Below are positions 46,742 through 57,669 of a stretch of 64,000 nucleotides of DNA, piece by piece. Both the position numbers and the translations under genes were made by a program. Location: positions 125,616 through 189,615 of the forward strand of contig NW_014575562.1 in NCBI RefSeq assembly GCF_000708205.1, written 5' to 3'. The notes beneath the pieces are model-generated. The model saw only the letters and a program-made list of their open reading frames with translations. It did not search any database and had not been told where the DNA came from. The DNA comes from Mixia osmundae IAM 14324. Taxonomy: Eukaryota; Basidiomycota; Mixiomycetes; Mixiales; Mixiaceae. The stretch's first letter is position 1, and the number at the start of each line of letters is the position of its first letter.

Positions 46742-47691
46742 ATGCTGGCGGCTGTTGCGCAGATCTGCTCCAAAGCGAGCGTGACAGACAATGCGGCGGT
46801 CTGTGCCAGTGTGATCCGTCGAGCGGCAGACGCAGGCGCAGCTCTCGTCGCTTTGCCCGAAGCTTCAGATTTCATTGCACCGAGCCATCAAGTCCACAGC
46901 CTGACGGCAACGACCGAAGACGCTTTTGTCCGGATACTCCAACAGCAGGCACGTACAAGCCGGATCGAAGTGACCGTCGGCGTCCATGAAGCGATCGCCG
47001 ACTCGAGACAAGTCTACAACACCCAGTTGTTCATCAATCGCGACGGTGAGGTTGCGCAGAGCTACCGTAAATGTCATCTCTTCGATGTCGACATCAAGGG
47101 CGGCACGACCATCCTCGAGTCTGCAACGACGAGAGCGGGCGAGAGTCTAGGTGATCCCATTGCGAGCGGAATAGGCCAGCTTGGCTTGATGACATGCTAC
47201 GACTTGCGTTTCCCAATGCAATCCCTTCTCATGCGCGCAAAAGGCGCTCAAGTCATGACATACCCGTCAGCTTTCACAGAGCGTACCGGCGCTGCTCACT
47301 GGGGTACGGCGCCATCGTCAGGATGTGTAGTCTCACGCTCAAAAACTCGACAGAGGTCCTTTTGAGAGCGAGAGCGATAGAAACACAGAGCTATGTACTC
47401 GCACCAGCTCAAGTCGGTTCGCACTTTGCGCCGCGGGCCGAGGAGGCAAATGGCAAGCAGATCATCAGGCCAGGGCGGACGTCATATGGACATTCGATGA
47501 TTGTGGATCCCTGGGGATCGGTCGTTGCTCAATGCGCGGACAACGTCTCGACTCAGAGCGACACGAGCAGCGTTCACTCGGGCGCCTTTGCTCTGGCAGA
47601 GATCGACCTCGATTGGGCGGCCCAGATCAGACGAGAGATGCCAATCTTACAACAACAGAGAAAGGACATCTACTCGCTGACGGAGATCTAG
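46742..47691 (+). CDS. NIT1: Nit1-type nitrilase/amidase (deaminated glutathione amidase)
   Basis: Carbon-nitrogen hydrolase of the Nit1 branch, which removes deaminated glutathione. Two exons (46742-47303, 47354-47691) give 299 residues. Catalytic Glu-Lys-Cys triad: LPEASDF, YRKCHLFD and MTCYDLRFP. Later blocks TERTGAAHWE, RARAIETQSYVLAPAQVG and YGHSMIVDPWG are family-typical. The 50-bp intron splits the Glu codon after AAHW. Its TAG stop overlaps the TAG stop of the convergent AP-3 beta gene within one CTAG. Confidence 0.9.
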
Positions 47692-50255
47692 GCTTCTTCA
47701 TCCGTGCTGCCTTCCTCCTCCTCGGACTCGCTAGCTTCGCTTGATTGCTCCTCCCCTTCTTCGGAAGTAGCTTCATCTGACGACGCTTCCTCCCCCTCGC
47801 TTGCGAGAAAGCTGTCAAGGTTGCGGGGCCCACGGGAAGGAGTCATATCACCGCTCCGCGCAGTCGGCGTCAACACGACAGGCGAAGCAGTGCGGCTCTT
47901 CATTGACACATGCGAGCGCTCCGAGGAGCCCGCAATGCTTCTGATCGCACCATTCGCCGTTGACTCTGCAGACTGTGCCGGTTCTCGGCAAAGCGGGTCC
48001 GTAGCGATCTCGGTCCAAGGCGGCAAAGGCCTGTCGTCCGGCATCCTCTTGCCCGCTAGCCTCGAGAGAGGCCCGAGATCGCGGTCATGAGCCAAGGATA
48101 GCTCTGCTGTAGCATCGTGCTCTTTGAAAAGGATGTCGCATACTCGCTCTATCGAGAGTGGGGGATCTGCGGCTGCCTCTGCCTCTGCCTCGTCCTCTAT
48201 GAGCAGCCCTTGCGCGAAAGAGGACTGCTTCTCTGCTGCAGAGGTAGTGTCGATCAAGCCAGCGCTCGTCAAGAGGCCAAGCATGAAGCGCGCCCGGTCT
48301 CTGACTTGGTAGCTTAGGTCATAGCGCGACAAGGCGATGACGTATTGCACCAGTGCGAGAAGCTTCGTTGCAAGTGGAGAGTGGTCCATCTGAGCTCGCA
48401 CGACAATCTTGGCCGCCATCGATACGATCTGCATCTTTGTCTCCTGCGTCTGTTTTGCCTCATCAGCAAAAGAGCTCTGTCACGGGTCGGTCAATGTACC
48501 TCTGTGGCGAAACCTAACGCAGCAATCCGCAGAGCGTCGGGCGCAATCGTGCTGAGCAAGCCTTCGCCTGAATACTGACCCACGAGCCAGTAAATTTTGC
48601 TCTTTGACCGCGCTGATGCGAGCTTGCCCTGGTGTACCAAGCCGAGCAAACGGGTCGTGATGGCCGCGCGCGAATGCTGCAGCTTTGGCTGACCTTTCGG
48701 TTGCTGGGCGAGCAACAACTGGATGACTGTGACCGACTGATCGACCACGGCGCCTGATCTTCATATCAGTATGATCTTTGTTTCCATCAAGAGAAGCAAG
48801 TGACCCTTGGAGTGATCGATGAGATCAAGCAAGGTAGCCAGAGCTTCTTCCCGTGCTTGCGGCTGAGCAAGGGCGCATCTTCCCATTGCATCGATGGCAA
48901 GCGCAGAGAAAGTCTCATCGACATCGCCGACGTAGACTTTGAGCTCACGATAGAGTATCTGCACGTTACTCTGATTGGCCAGTAGAGTCAATGCCAGCAG
49001 CTTCAGTGAACGTGTTGCGCGTGTGTCGGATGATCTGATGAAGAACTCTGGCAGGTAGGGCCGAAGGAGCGATCTGACCTCAACGTCAGACTCGATGCAG
49101 TCAATGAGTGATAGCAGAACGCTGTGTTGTATCTCAGACGTGGTGTGGAGCAACCTGAGCAGAGGCCGTATTGTCCTTTCGATGTAGTGCCGTGGTGCGA
49201 GGTTGCGCAAGAGGGAATTACAAGCCATAACGACCTGCTTACTTGATCAGTCTCGAACACCTCGCGTTGATCTGGCTACTCACAGCGGGGTTGCAGCTCT
49301 GTAGCAAGGGCTCGGCTGCTCTGAGCAGCAGATCAAGATCGGGATCGACGAGTGCTTGTTTACCATCTATCCCCTTTATCGTCCTATCAGGATCTTGGAA
49401 ATTAGATCGAGCATACGCCGACAGGACGCGCATGAGCGTGATCTGGCCCCACTCGTCTGCATCGACCAAGAGGCGACAAGTCGCGCGGTAGTGTGGGTGA
49501 ACGAGATCCCATCTGTTCAGGCACAGCTGTTCGAGAGCGCCATATGCTGCACCCAAGACGAGCGAAGATCGATCGCCTAGTAGGAGCGAAAGTGTGGGTA
49601 GCAGTTGGGGCAGCTGGGACGGGTCGAGACGCCCGATCGCTTCGATTGCGCCTGCAGACGCTTTCCTGACATACCAGCTGTTGTCGCGCGAACAGCGTTG
49701 CAGACACATGATGACGAGTCCGATGGTCGAATCGAGATTCATGCCTGACAATGTGCGCAGTGCTAGCGCTCTGACGAGCGGATTGGAATCCGCAAGATCC
49801 TTTTGATAGGTATTGACGACCATGAGCGCGAGGTCGGGCGATTGGGTGGCATAGCGAACGATGTAAGTCGAAACGAGCGATTTCACTGTCAGTGAGGATG
49901 AGGAGAGACAGTTGCTGACGAAAGGGAAGAAGCTGACGGCATGCCGCGCATGTGTGGCACCTCCCAGAGAGGACTCGCCTGCAGATGGACCTGCTTGGGC
50001 TTTTGACATGATGGCGAGCACTCGTCGCAGTCCATCCTCCCTGTCCCTGTCCCGCGTAGACTCGAGTAACCTTCTCGTCTCCCTGAAGCCTTCCTCGCCC
50101 GACAGCGCACCCGGCTCGAGGTACTTTGACGAGCCAGGATTGAGGGCTCCGTCGAGAGCGGAGATGCCGAGATCACGAGTCGACTCGGCGAGGTTCTCTT
50201 GGAGCCGAGCTGCCAAGCGCTGTGCAGTCGCAAGAGCCGCTTGCGTGCCGCTCAT
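47688..50255 (-). CDS. APL6: AP-3 adaptor complex beta subunit
   Basis: Large subunit of the AP-3 coat for Golgi-to-vacuole cargo. Exons 49284-50255, 48805-49234, 48500-48753 and 47688-48449 give 805 residues. The adaptin trunk shows HEAT-like helices: VKSLVSTYIVRYATQSPDLAL, DSNPLVRALALRTLSGM, WYVRKASAGAIEAI, then VYVGDVDETFSALAIDAMGR. The C-terminal hinge is very acidic and Ser-rich (SEEGEEQSSEASESEEEE), as in AP-3 beta. No ear domain was found. Head to head with HID1 (113 bp) and stop-overlapping with NIT1. Confidence 0.9.
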
Positions 50256-50368
50256 CGTCGGCCGAGAGCTGTCGTCGCCGTCGCACTGACCGTCGTTCCT
50301 CGCCCAGCCAACGCGCGCCCTGTCGCCGTCGTCGTCGTCTCGCTGGCGTCAGACCAAGCAAAGGCGCT

Positions 50369-53341
50369 ATGTTCTCGGTGGGCAAGGACTGGCTCTTGTG
50401 AGTGCGGACAGTCTCACAGAGTGCACTGGAAGCTCACCACACGCTCGAGGCAGCCCGAAAGATGCCAAACTCGCCTTTCGACAGACCGGCATCGCCAAGC
50501 TAGCAACACAGCCTGTGCCGCCCGAAGATGTCGCTTACTGGGAGCAGTACTGGCTCGTCTTCGACACAGCTTGGGATGTCACGACCCTCATCACGGCGGC
50601 CGACGTTCGCACGGCTCTCAGGGATCAGCCAAGCAATGTCAAGACGCTCATCTCAGTCTTGGGCGGCAAGCTCCTGCAGATCCTCAGCGAGCCTGGCTTC
50701 CCTGCACCCACCCAAGCATCTCTCGCTGCTGGTCTGACAGCTGCTTGGGGAGGGGGCACCGCAGAACCGTCCGACACTCGTCAATTGCTCAATTGCGTTC
50801 GCGTTCTGACGCGTGTCCTGCCCTTTGTCTGGGAAGGTCAAGCTCTTCCCAATGCCGCAGGAGAGTCCGAATCATCTCCTGCAGACGTAGAGGAGTTTGA
50901 GGATGCCATCTTTTGGCGAGCGACGCGGATTGCTCAGGCTCAGTCGAGCAAGCAGCACCTCGACGGTTCGGCGCGTGATGATAATCACTTCGTTCTGGGC
51001 GCAGACGAAGATGAAGAGGGCGAGCAGGATCCGCTGAACTCGAGCAAGCCATCGTCTCCTACATCGTCTCGAAAGCTGCAGACCGAGACGCTTCTTCCGC
51101 CGCTTGGCGAGAGGCTCTTAGCGGCAGTAGTAGACATGCTCTTCTTCGCTGGCCTCACTCTACCGCGCGATATAGTCCCCAAGGAGCTCAAGATAAGCTA
51201 TATCATCTGGGAGGCAGGTGTGGGTACATCTGTCTCTGCAGGCGCAACACGCGAGCTCGAGTCGAATCGCCTAGAGTTGCTGCGACTCTTGCTCGTACTC
51301 ATCGCAAAGACAATGTACATGCCCACAACGGGCGAACATAGAGTACAGAACAAATGGACAGAAGCACTCGTATCACTATCGGATCGGAAGGTCGTCTTGT
51401 CACTGCTCTGCTCCTTGCTCAACACCTCGCTCAACAATGCCAATCCTGGCCTGCTCAATTACGACACACTCGTCCTCAGACGGGAAGACACAAAGTCTCA
51501 GCTCGCTAGCCTGTCGCTGCTCGCACTCGACATACTTCTGGTATGTCAGGATGGTAGAGCAGACAGTACGTCAGTCCCGTCAACGCCTATGCCATCCCTG
51601 AAGCGCAATACCTCATTTCTCTCGGATGCGTCCTTTTCGAGCATGGCAAGTCCAGCGACGAGCAGCAATACCTTTCTGCATTATCTGAGCAAAGTGCATC
51701 GTCAGCCGGACATCAGATATCTTTTCAGCAACATCATAGCGAGCCTGAACCGCGAGCTATCATCGCGCTTGCCCACCCGCAAGATGAACATCAACGGACT
51801 CGTCACTTCTCTGATCTTCCTCTGGAAGATGTTCGAGTGCAATCCGGTCAGCTGCATGAACCTCCTCTCAGTCATTGTAAGGGGCTGACAATGAACGGCA
51901 GAAATTCCGCGAATATGCGCTCGAAGGTGACAAGCCAGGTAGCTTGGTCGTCTACCTGCTTGGTCTATCCCTCGAATGCAGGGGTGATCCCGCAAAGCTC
52001 GGTCTCATCCGCCTCTGCGCCTTCATCCTGCACAGTCTGTCAGCTGACCGACGTTTTGGCTCACGTCTGAACGGCTCTGCCGATCCGCAGGGGATTCTCC
52101 CAGCTAGGCATGCAGTCCCGGGCAGCACAGCTGATTTCCTTGTCGTCTCCATCGCTCAGCTAGTCTTCACTACCAAAGGCTCACTCAACACCCTTTACTC
52201 AACGTATGCCATCATATTAGCCAACACTAGCCCGTATTGGAAAGCGACCTCGGTGCTCGCTTCCCAGCGGTTGTTACAGCTCTTTATGGCAATGTCAGCC
52301 CCTTCCTTTCTACTTGCGGAGGAAGGCAACCCCGGCACATGCCTCTATCTGCTCGAGGCGTTCAATAATGTGATCCACTATCAACTTTCGGGTAGGCACA
52401 CATACTGTATGTTCTGCGCGTGTCTGATACGGCTGTTGACAGACAACTCGAATCTCGTGTACGCCATACTGCGAGGACATAGGCGATTCGAGGACCTTGG
52501 CAATTTCACACTCGACTGGGCCGTAGACGAGATCCAGCGTAGCAAGACTGCAAAGAGTAAAGGAAGCAGCGAGTCAGAGCCACTTTCGCGATCTGCATCT
52601 GCTCGTACAAGCTCTAACGGCTCACTCGGAGCTTCTCAGACCTCTTTAATCTCGCCTTTGCTTGCACCAGTGGACGAAGAAAAAGCTGCACTCGCAGCAA
52701 GAGAAGCAGCTTCGCCAGTATCGCATACAGAGGCACCCGCTCCTCCATCGCCGTCTTATCCACCTCGCGCGGCCACAGCTCAAATGCCCATGTCCGAGAA
52801 GGCTCTGGGCAAGCAGCGTGAGCGTACGGAATCGCAAAGAGGGCAGCAATATGTCAGCAAGACTGGCTTCATCCCATCAGATGCGTGGATCGCCTCTTGG
52901 CGCAATATTTTGCCCCTCGATACCATCTCAATTTTGATTGCCGAGCTATTGCCTCGGGTGTCATCACTCTTGCGCACCGGATCAGCAAGCGCAGAGCAAT
53001 CTGCACTTGACTATCTCAAAACGGCCACGCTCGTCGGCCTCCTACCTCCTCCGCCGCCAATCGCTCCGCGGCCATATTTGCATGTGCAAGCGTCGGTCAC
53101 ATGGCTCAAGTCGCTTGTGCTGGGTGCAGCATTCACGGCGCCAGAGACTCTAGGAGTCTTTGCCGCGACTTGCCCGCGACTGTTCACACTAGTCACCGTC
53201 GAGCCTGCGCCTTCTGTTGCCCAACTCGCATCGCGCATGGCAACGTCGCTGATCGCGCGGCCGCCAGCAGCAACACCAGCGTCGCCACCGATAGCAGCCA
53301 ACGGCTCTCTCGAAGGAACACAGACGTCTCGGAATGTGTAG
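50369..53341 (+). CDS. HID1: Hid1-family Golgi protein
   Basis: Peripheral Golgi protein (Hid1/Ftp105 family) involved in sorting at the late Golgi. Exons 50369-50397, 50454-51846, 51902-52391 and 52443-53341 give 936 residues. Conserved: KLAFRQTGIAKLATQ, ADVRTALRDQPSNVKTLI, LLNCVRVLTRVLPFVWE, FREYALEGDKPGSLVVYLLG, DNSNLVYAILRGHRRFEDL. A Ser-rich loop lies between the halves. The third intron (52392-52442, 51 bp) is stop-free and divisible by three; the conserved SDNSNLVYA join supports splicing. The first exon encodes only MFSVGKDWL plus part of a codon. Confidence 0.9.
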
Positions 53342-53352
53342 TGTGACATAAG

Positions 53353-55989
53353 TTAGATTGCAGCGATGGAGTAGACGCCAAAGCCGACAAGCAGATTCTG
53401 CGAAGCCCTGAGACGTACAAAACGCCAGCCCGAGGCAATCTCGCCATCACGCATGGAGGTATTGATGAGGATTGAGCACTCTTCGAGATTCCTGTTGCGC
53501 CGTCTTCGCGCATCTATCCATCCGAACCAATTCTTGCTCTTGTTGATGTCGCCAATCCTGATGCGTTGAGCTGCGTGCGAGAGCCGATAGGTCTCCGGAA
53601 ACGAGTACTCGGGCATTGTCGAAGTATGCCGGGTTGCACGACAATAGCTCTTCTGGGTTTTGCCAAGCGCCCATTTGACGCCGTCTGCCGATATATCAAC
53701 TTTGAGATAAGGTAGCACGGCATCATGGTTTTCAATGACCAGCTTCAGCGTGAGCTGTGGCTGATCGCGCACGTTGACTGGTCGCAAGAGGTCCAGCCCA
53801 ATGAAGTCGCCCTTGCGAATGACTACTCGAGCAGAATCAGTGTGTTTCTAGAGAGAACCCGGTGACTGACCGTCTGGGCTGCGCCAAGCTGTCTTCCACG
53901 CGCCATCTACTGCACCAGAGTATCCCCAATCGAGTGCCCATCGCTCGCCATCTGCGTAGGGTTCGCCGCCTTCGACCCAGCCACGCGCAATCCAGCCGGT
54001 ACTTTGCTCCCATTGATCGAGCGTGAGATTCGATCCGAATGGATATGTCACGCTATTGGGAGGCGGTAGCATAGGGACATTGGTCATGAAGAGACAGCTA
54101 CCGGACCAGCAGGCTGACCGAGTGTGATGTGTGTAAGGATGCGGTTGTAGCGGTAAGGAAGGTACGGAATACAGATGATCGCTGAAATGCTTGAGCTTGT
54201 GAGTGATAGGTTCGTCGGATGAGGGCATAGTCTGCGCTTGCGGTCTGAGCTGAGCTTGTACACGGTGGACACCACGCTGGATGTAATCCTTGTTGCGCGC
54301 GATGCCCGAGCCGTCGCTATAGCCCTTGGGCTGGGAAGGTAACGCGATGAGCTGTGACCGAATGACGTATGGCGGTTCGTTGAAAAAGGTGGAGAAGAAG
54401 TTGTCTGCGTGACTCAGCTCATCGTGTGGCATGGCAGACTGGGTGATGTCATCTAGAAACCGACGACTCCTCTCGCGGGATGTCAGAGCGCCTGTACCCA
54501 GCCAGGCAAAGCAGGTATGCAGCTCTGCGTCTGTCGAGAGGCGAGCGAGGATCAGTCCGGACCTGGCAGACAACTCAAGAAAGCTTACTGAAGAAGCACC
54601 ATTCCCATTCGTTGAGAATCGCAACCTCGTCATTAGTGTTGACGACGAGGCGCTGGTTATGGTGGCGCTTGAAGACGGCATAAAGAGCATCGAGTGACCA
54701 GACGAGCCAGTCATCGTCTTGGAAGAAGCAGTGCTCGGTGCTCGCCTGGCCGCAGGCGAGATGACGGGCCAGAAAGAGGAGGTTTTGCGGCGCGTTCTGG
54801 ATGCGGATGAGATGACTGGGACAGTGCGTGGTATCAAATGACTGCCACAGAGTTTCAGCGACTCTTCTGGGTCCGCACGAGTGCGTAAGCTCACATCGTG
54901 TGAGAGCGGTGCGAGGGGGTTGTTATTCCAGATAACGATACTCGCGATAAAGTCGAATCTACAGAGGTGGGAGACAATGAGGATGACGTTGTCCGGTCGG
55001 TTGTAGTTGAGCACGATGGCTGTCACATCTGCTACAACTTTGCCGCTGGAAGCGGGCAGGTTGTAGGTTGAACCTTCAAGTTCTATTGCTTCTAGTTCGG
55101 CGAAAGTAGGCCCATTAGGAACGCCGAGCTCTGCCAGGACATGGTAGGGATCTCTTCCGCGGAGGACCAATTGTTTTGGCTTGCCGGTCCGCCAGCTTTC
55201 GAATATACCGAGCAAGAGGAGCAAAGACAGGAACAGAGCGGCAACTCGGCCAACGGCGACTCGCTTGACGCTTCTGTCCATCCAGCGAGAGGCTCTGCGA
55301 AGTATCCGTCCCTTGTTCGAGCCTGTAGGCGTATCTGGCTCCTCTTGTTCGAGCTCGTCGAGCTCAGAGACGGACATGAGTCTCTTGTGCGCGACCTGAT
55401 CATCGACCATGAAGGTCGCAGAGAGCAAGGCAAGAACGACATTCCACACTCTTCTGGGTATACCTAGCTCGTCTCTCTGTCCATATCTATAAGTCCCACT
55501 CCTTCTCCTCCCTCGCCTCACTGCACCCCGTCTGAGACTATCGCGTTCAATCTTTTTGAGTTGTGAGATGAGCGTAGTCGTGAAGCGCTCGCTAGCCTTC
55601 CTGCTCGTCTCTGCCGTTGGGGACACCATCTCGGGTGACAAGTACCCTGAAGATGAAGGGTCGGAGACCCGCCTCGGACCCATCGAGGGTGGATGATAAG
55701 CTCTTGGCGAGCGCGTGCCCGTATGGACTGACAAGCTGGGTCGCTTTGATTCTGTCACGGGTGATCCTGGCTGGGACGTCCGACGAGGGGGAGGTTGAAA
55801 GGCAGGGAAGCCGTCACCGGCGTGGGCAGAGAGGAACATGCGAGGGGAAGCAGCTCCATCGTAGGCTTGTCTGATATGTAAACCCTGTGCGAGTCCTTGC
55901 GTGTCGATCGAAGGCGGCGCGGGCGTACGAGGCTGGCTCGACCCGGGCGATATGGAAGCCGGGCTGACATCGCGATCCTCGGTCTCCAT
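53353..55989 (-). CDS. Type II membrane glycosyltransferase-like protein
   Basis: Exons 54895-55989, 54589-54841, 53871-54530 and 53353-53825 give 826 residues. A long cytosolic Pro/Ser-rich N-terminus precedes one membrane span near residue 248 (VAALFLSLLLLLGIF). The lumenal part opens with a GT-A-like strand (VTAIVLNYNRPDNVILIVSHL) and IVIWNNNP, and has an acidic metal-binding motif QDDDW after HCFF, expected of a DXD site. Later blocks (WLGTGALTSRERSRRFL, NFFSTFFNEPPYVI) resemble fungal hypothetical glycosyltransferases. Sugar and acceptor unknown. Head to head with MAK11, 98 bp apart; stop 11 bp from HID1. Confidence 0.75.
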
Positions 55990-56087
55990 GGCCCTTGGAG
56001 GGTGACCGACTTGGCGCTTCCGCTGGACGACGGTCGGCGCGAGCAGCGACTTTCCTCACAAAATTATCGACGACGGCAGGACGAGGC

Positions 56088-57669
56088 ATGGCGAGCCTGA
56101 AGCGCAAGGCTGCCAGCAACGGCAAGCCGGCCAAGAAGACAAAGATGCAGCCTCGAGCGAAGCCAGTGTCAGCCAAGAAGCGGGTCGGCTTTTCGCGAGA
56201 ATTGATAGCACCGCCAGCGACTGCAAAGCCTAGCTTGCCAAAGAGCGCACTCAAGAAAGCTCCCCCAAAGCAGTCTTCAGATAGCGAGGAAGAAGAACGA
56301 GATACTAGCGAGGAAGAGGATACTGACGAGAGCGAAGCAGCAGAAGCGCCAGGATCAGAGCTCGAGGATGAATTGTCAGACGAAGAAATGGGTGCTGCAG
56401 CGTCAGCGACAGTCAAGCCGAAGCGATACACCAAATTTGAGATCATAGCAGGATCCTACGAACGCTTTCTGTACGGTCTCGAGGTGTCCATGGCTCGCAC
56501 GGCCGATCAGAAAGCGCCGAGCGTGACAATCGCTCCTATTTTCCAATTTCCCGCCCATCTGTCCTGCATAAAGGCAGTAGCAGCCAGCGAAGGTGGACAG
56601 CACCTTGCCACAGGTAGCACAGACGAGACGATCAAAATTTGGGATCTCAGGCATCGCAAAGAGGTAGGACACCTCGTCGCGCACGAAGGTCAGTCGCGCT
56701 CTGCCTCGACTCGCGCCCTCATGCTCACGGTCCAGCACACGAGCAGGCTCTCTATCTGATTTGATCTTTCCCTCCCCTCGCATACTCATCTCGACAGCGT
56801 CAGACGCTCAGATATGCCTGTTCAGAACACGTGACTGGGCGCTATTGCGTTCGCTCAAAGGACACAAAGGTCGCATCAATTCTCTCTCGCTACACCCGAA
56901 CGGTCGCATATTGCTCTCCGTCGGACAGGATAAGCATCTCCGCGTATGGGATATCCTCGGCAAAGGTGCAGGCGGCGTGCCAGGTCAGGGTACCAGCACG
57001 CACCTCGGCGCAGGTCAGAGGCAGTGCTCTCTTCTTGCGTACCAGCTGAGCGTTGGCGTCTGTACAGAAGCAGATCTCGTGCGCTGGAGTCCCAAGGGTG
57101 ATCGCTTCGTCGTCATACTGACAAGAGAGCTGCGCGTGTACTCAGTCGTACGTCGCCATTCCCGACCCTGCTTCGTCTACTCACGCAGCTCACAGGCCAT
57201 GCAAGAGCAGCACAAGATGACTGCACCCGCACGCTTCCTAGACGCATTGTTCTATCCGACTTCTGTAGACAGCGACGACCTGCTAGTCGCTTGTGACGAT
57301 GGCAAGATCAAAGTCTTCAGCAGTTCAGGCGGCTCATTCGCCCAACGCGCTCAATTCGTCGGTCATACGAATCGAGTCAAATCAATCAAGACCGTCACTT
57401 TGACAGACGCAGACGGCGCGGAGATAGACTTTCTCGTATCAATTTCATCGGATGGCAAGATCAATATCTACTCTCTCGATGCACTCTCGAGACCCGCCGA
57501 CGTCGAAATTGCACCCCTCGCTTCGTTCGATACAAAAGGCTCCCGACTGACGTGCCTGACCGTCACTGGCATCGAAGCCGGCCAGAATGACCGGCGTCAG
57601 GGAGAGCTCGTCGGCTTCCTGTCTCAAGACGAAGACAGTGACGATTCAGAGGCCGCTGATCCTGTATAG
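56088..57669 (+). CDS. MAK11: WD40 ribosome-biogenesis protein Mak11/PAK1IP1-like
   Basis: Factor for early 60S subunit assembly. Exons 56088-56688, 56747-56983, 57068-57144 and 57196-57669 give 462 residues. A basic then acidic N-terminal extension is followed by the family motif AGSYERFLYGLE and WD repeats (HLATGSTDETIKIWDLRHRK, ILLSVGQDKHLRVWDIL, EADLVRWSPKGDRFVVI). Introns 2 (84 bp) and 3 (51 bp) are stop-free and divisible by three, so their boundaries rest on WD-repeat spacing alone. Its last 46 coding bases overlap the end of the convergent hydrolase gene. Confidence 0.86.

Noticed and set aside
53848-55989. Glycosyltransferase gene read as one uninterrupted 713-codon frame
   Set aside because: The frame between 54842 and 54530 is low-complexity Ser-rich; splicing out two short introns instead gives the acidic QDDDW motif and a continuous domain.
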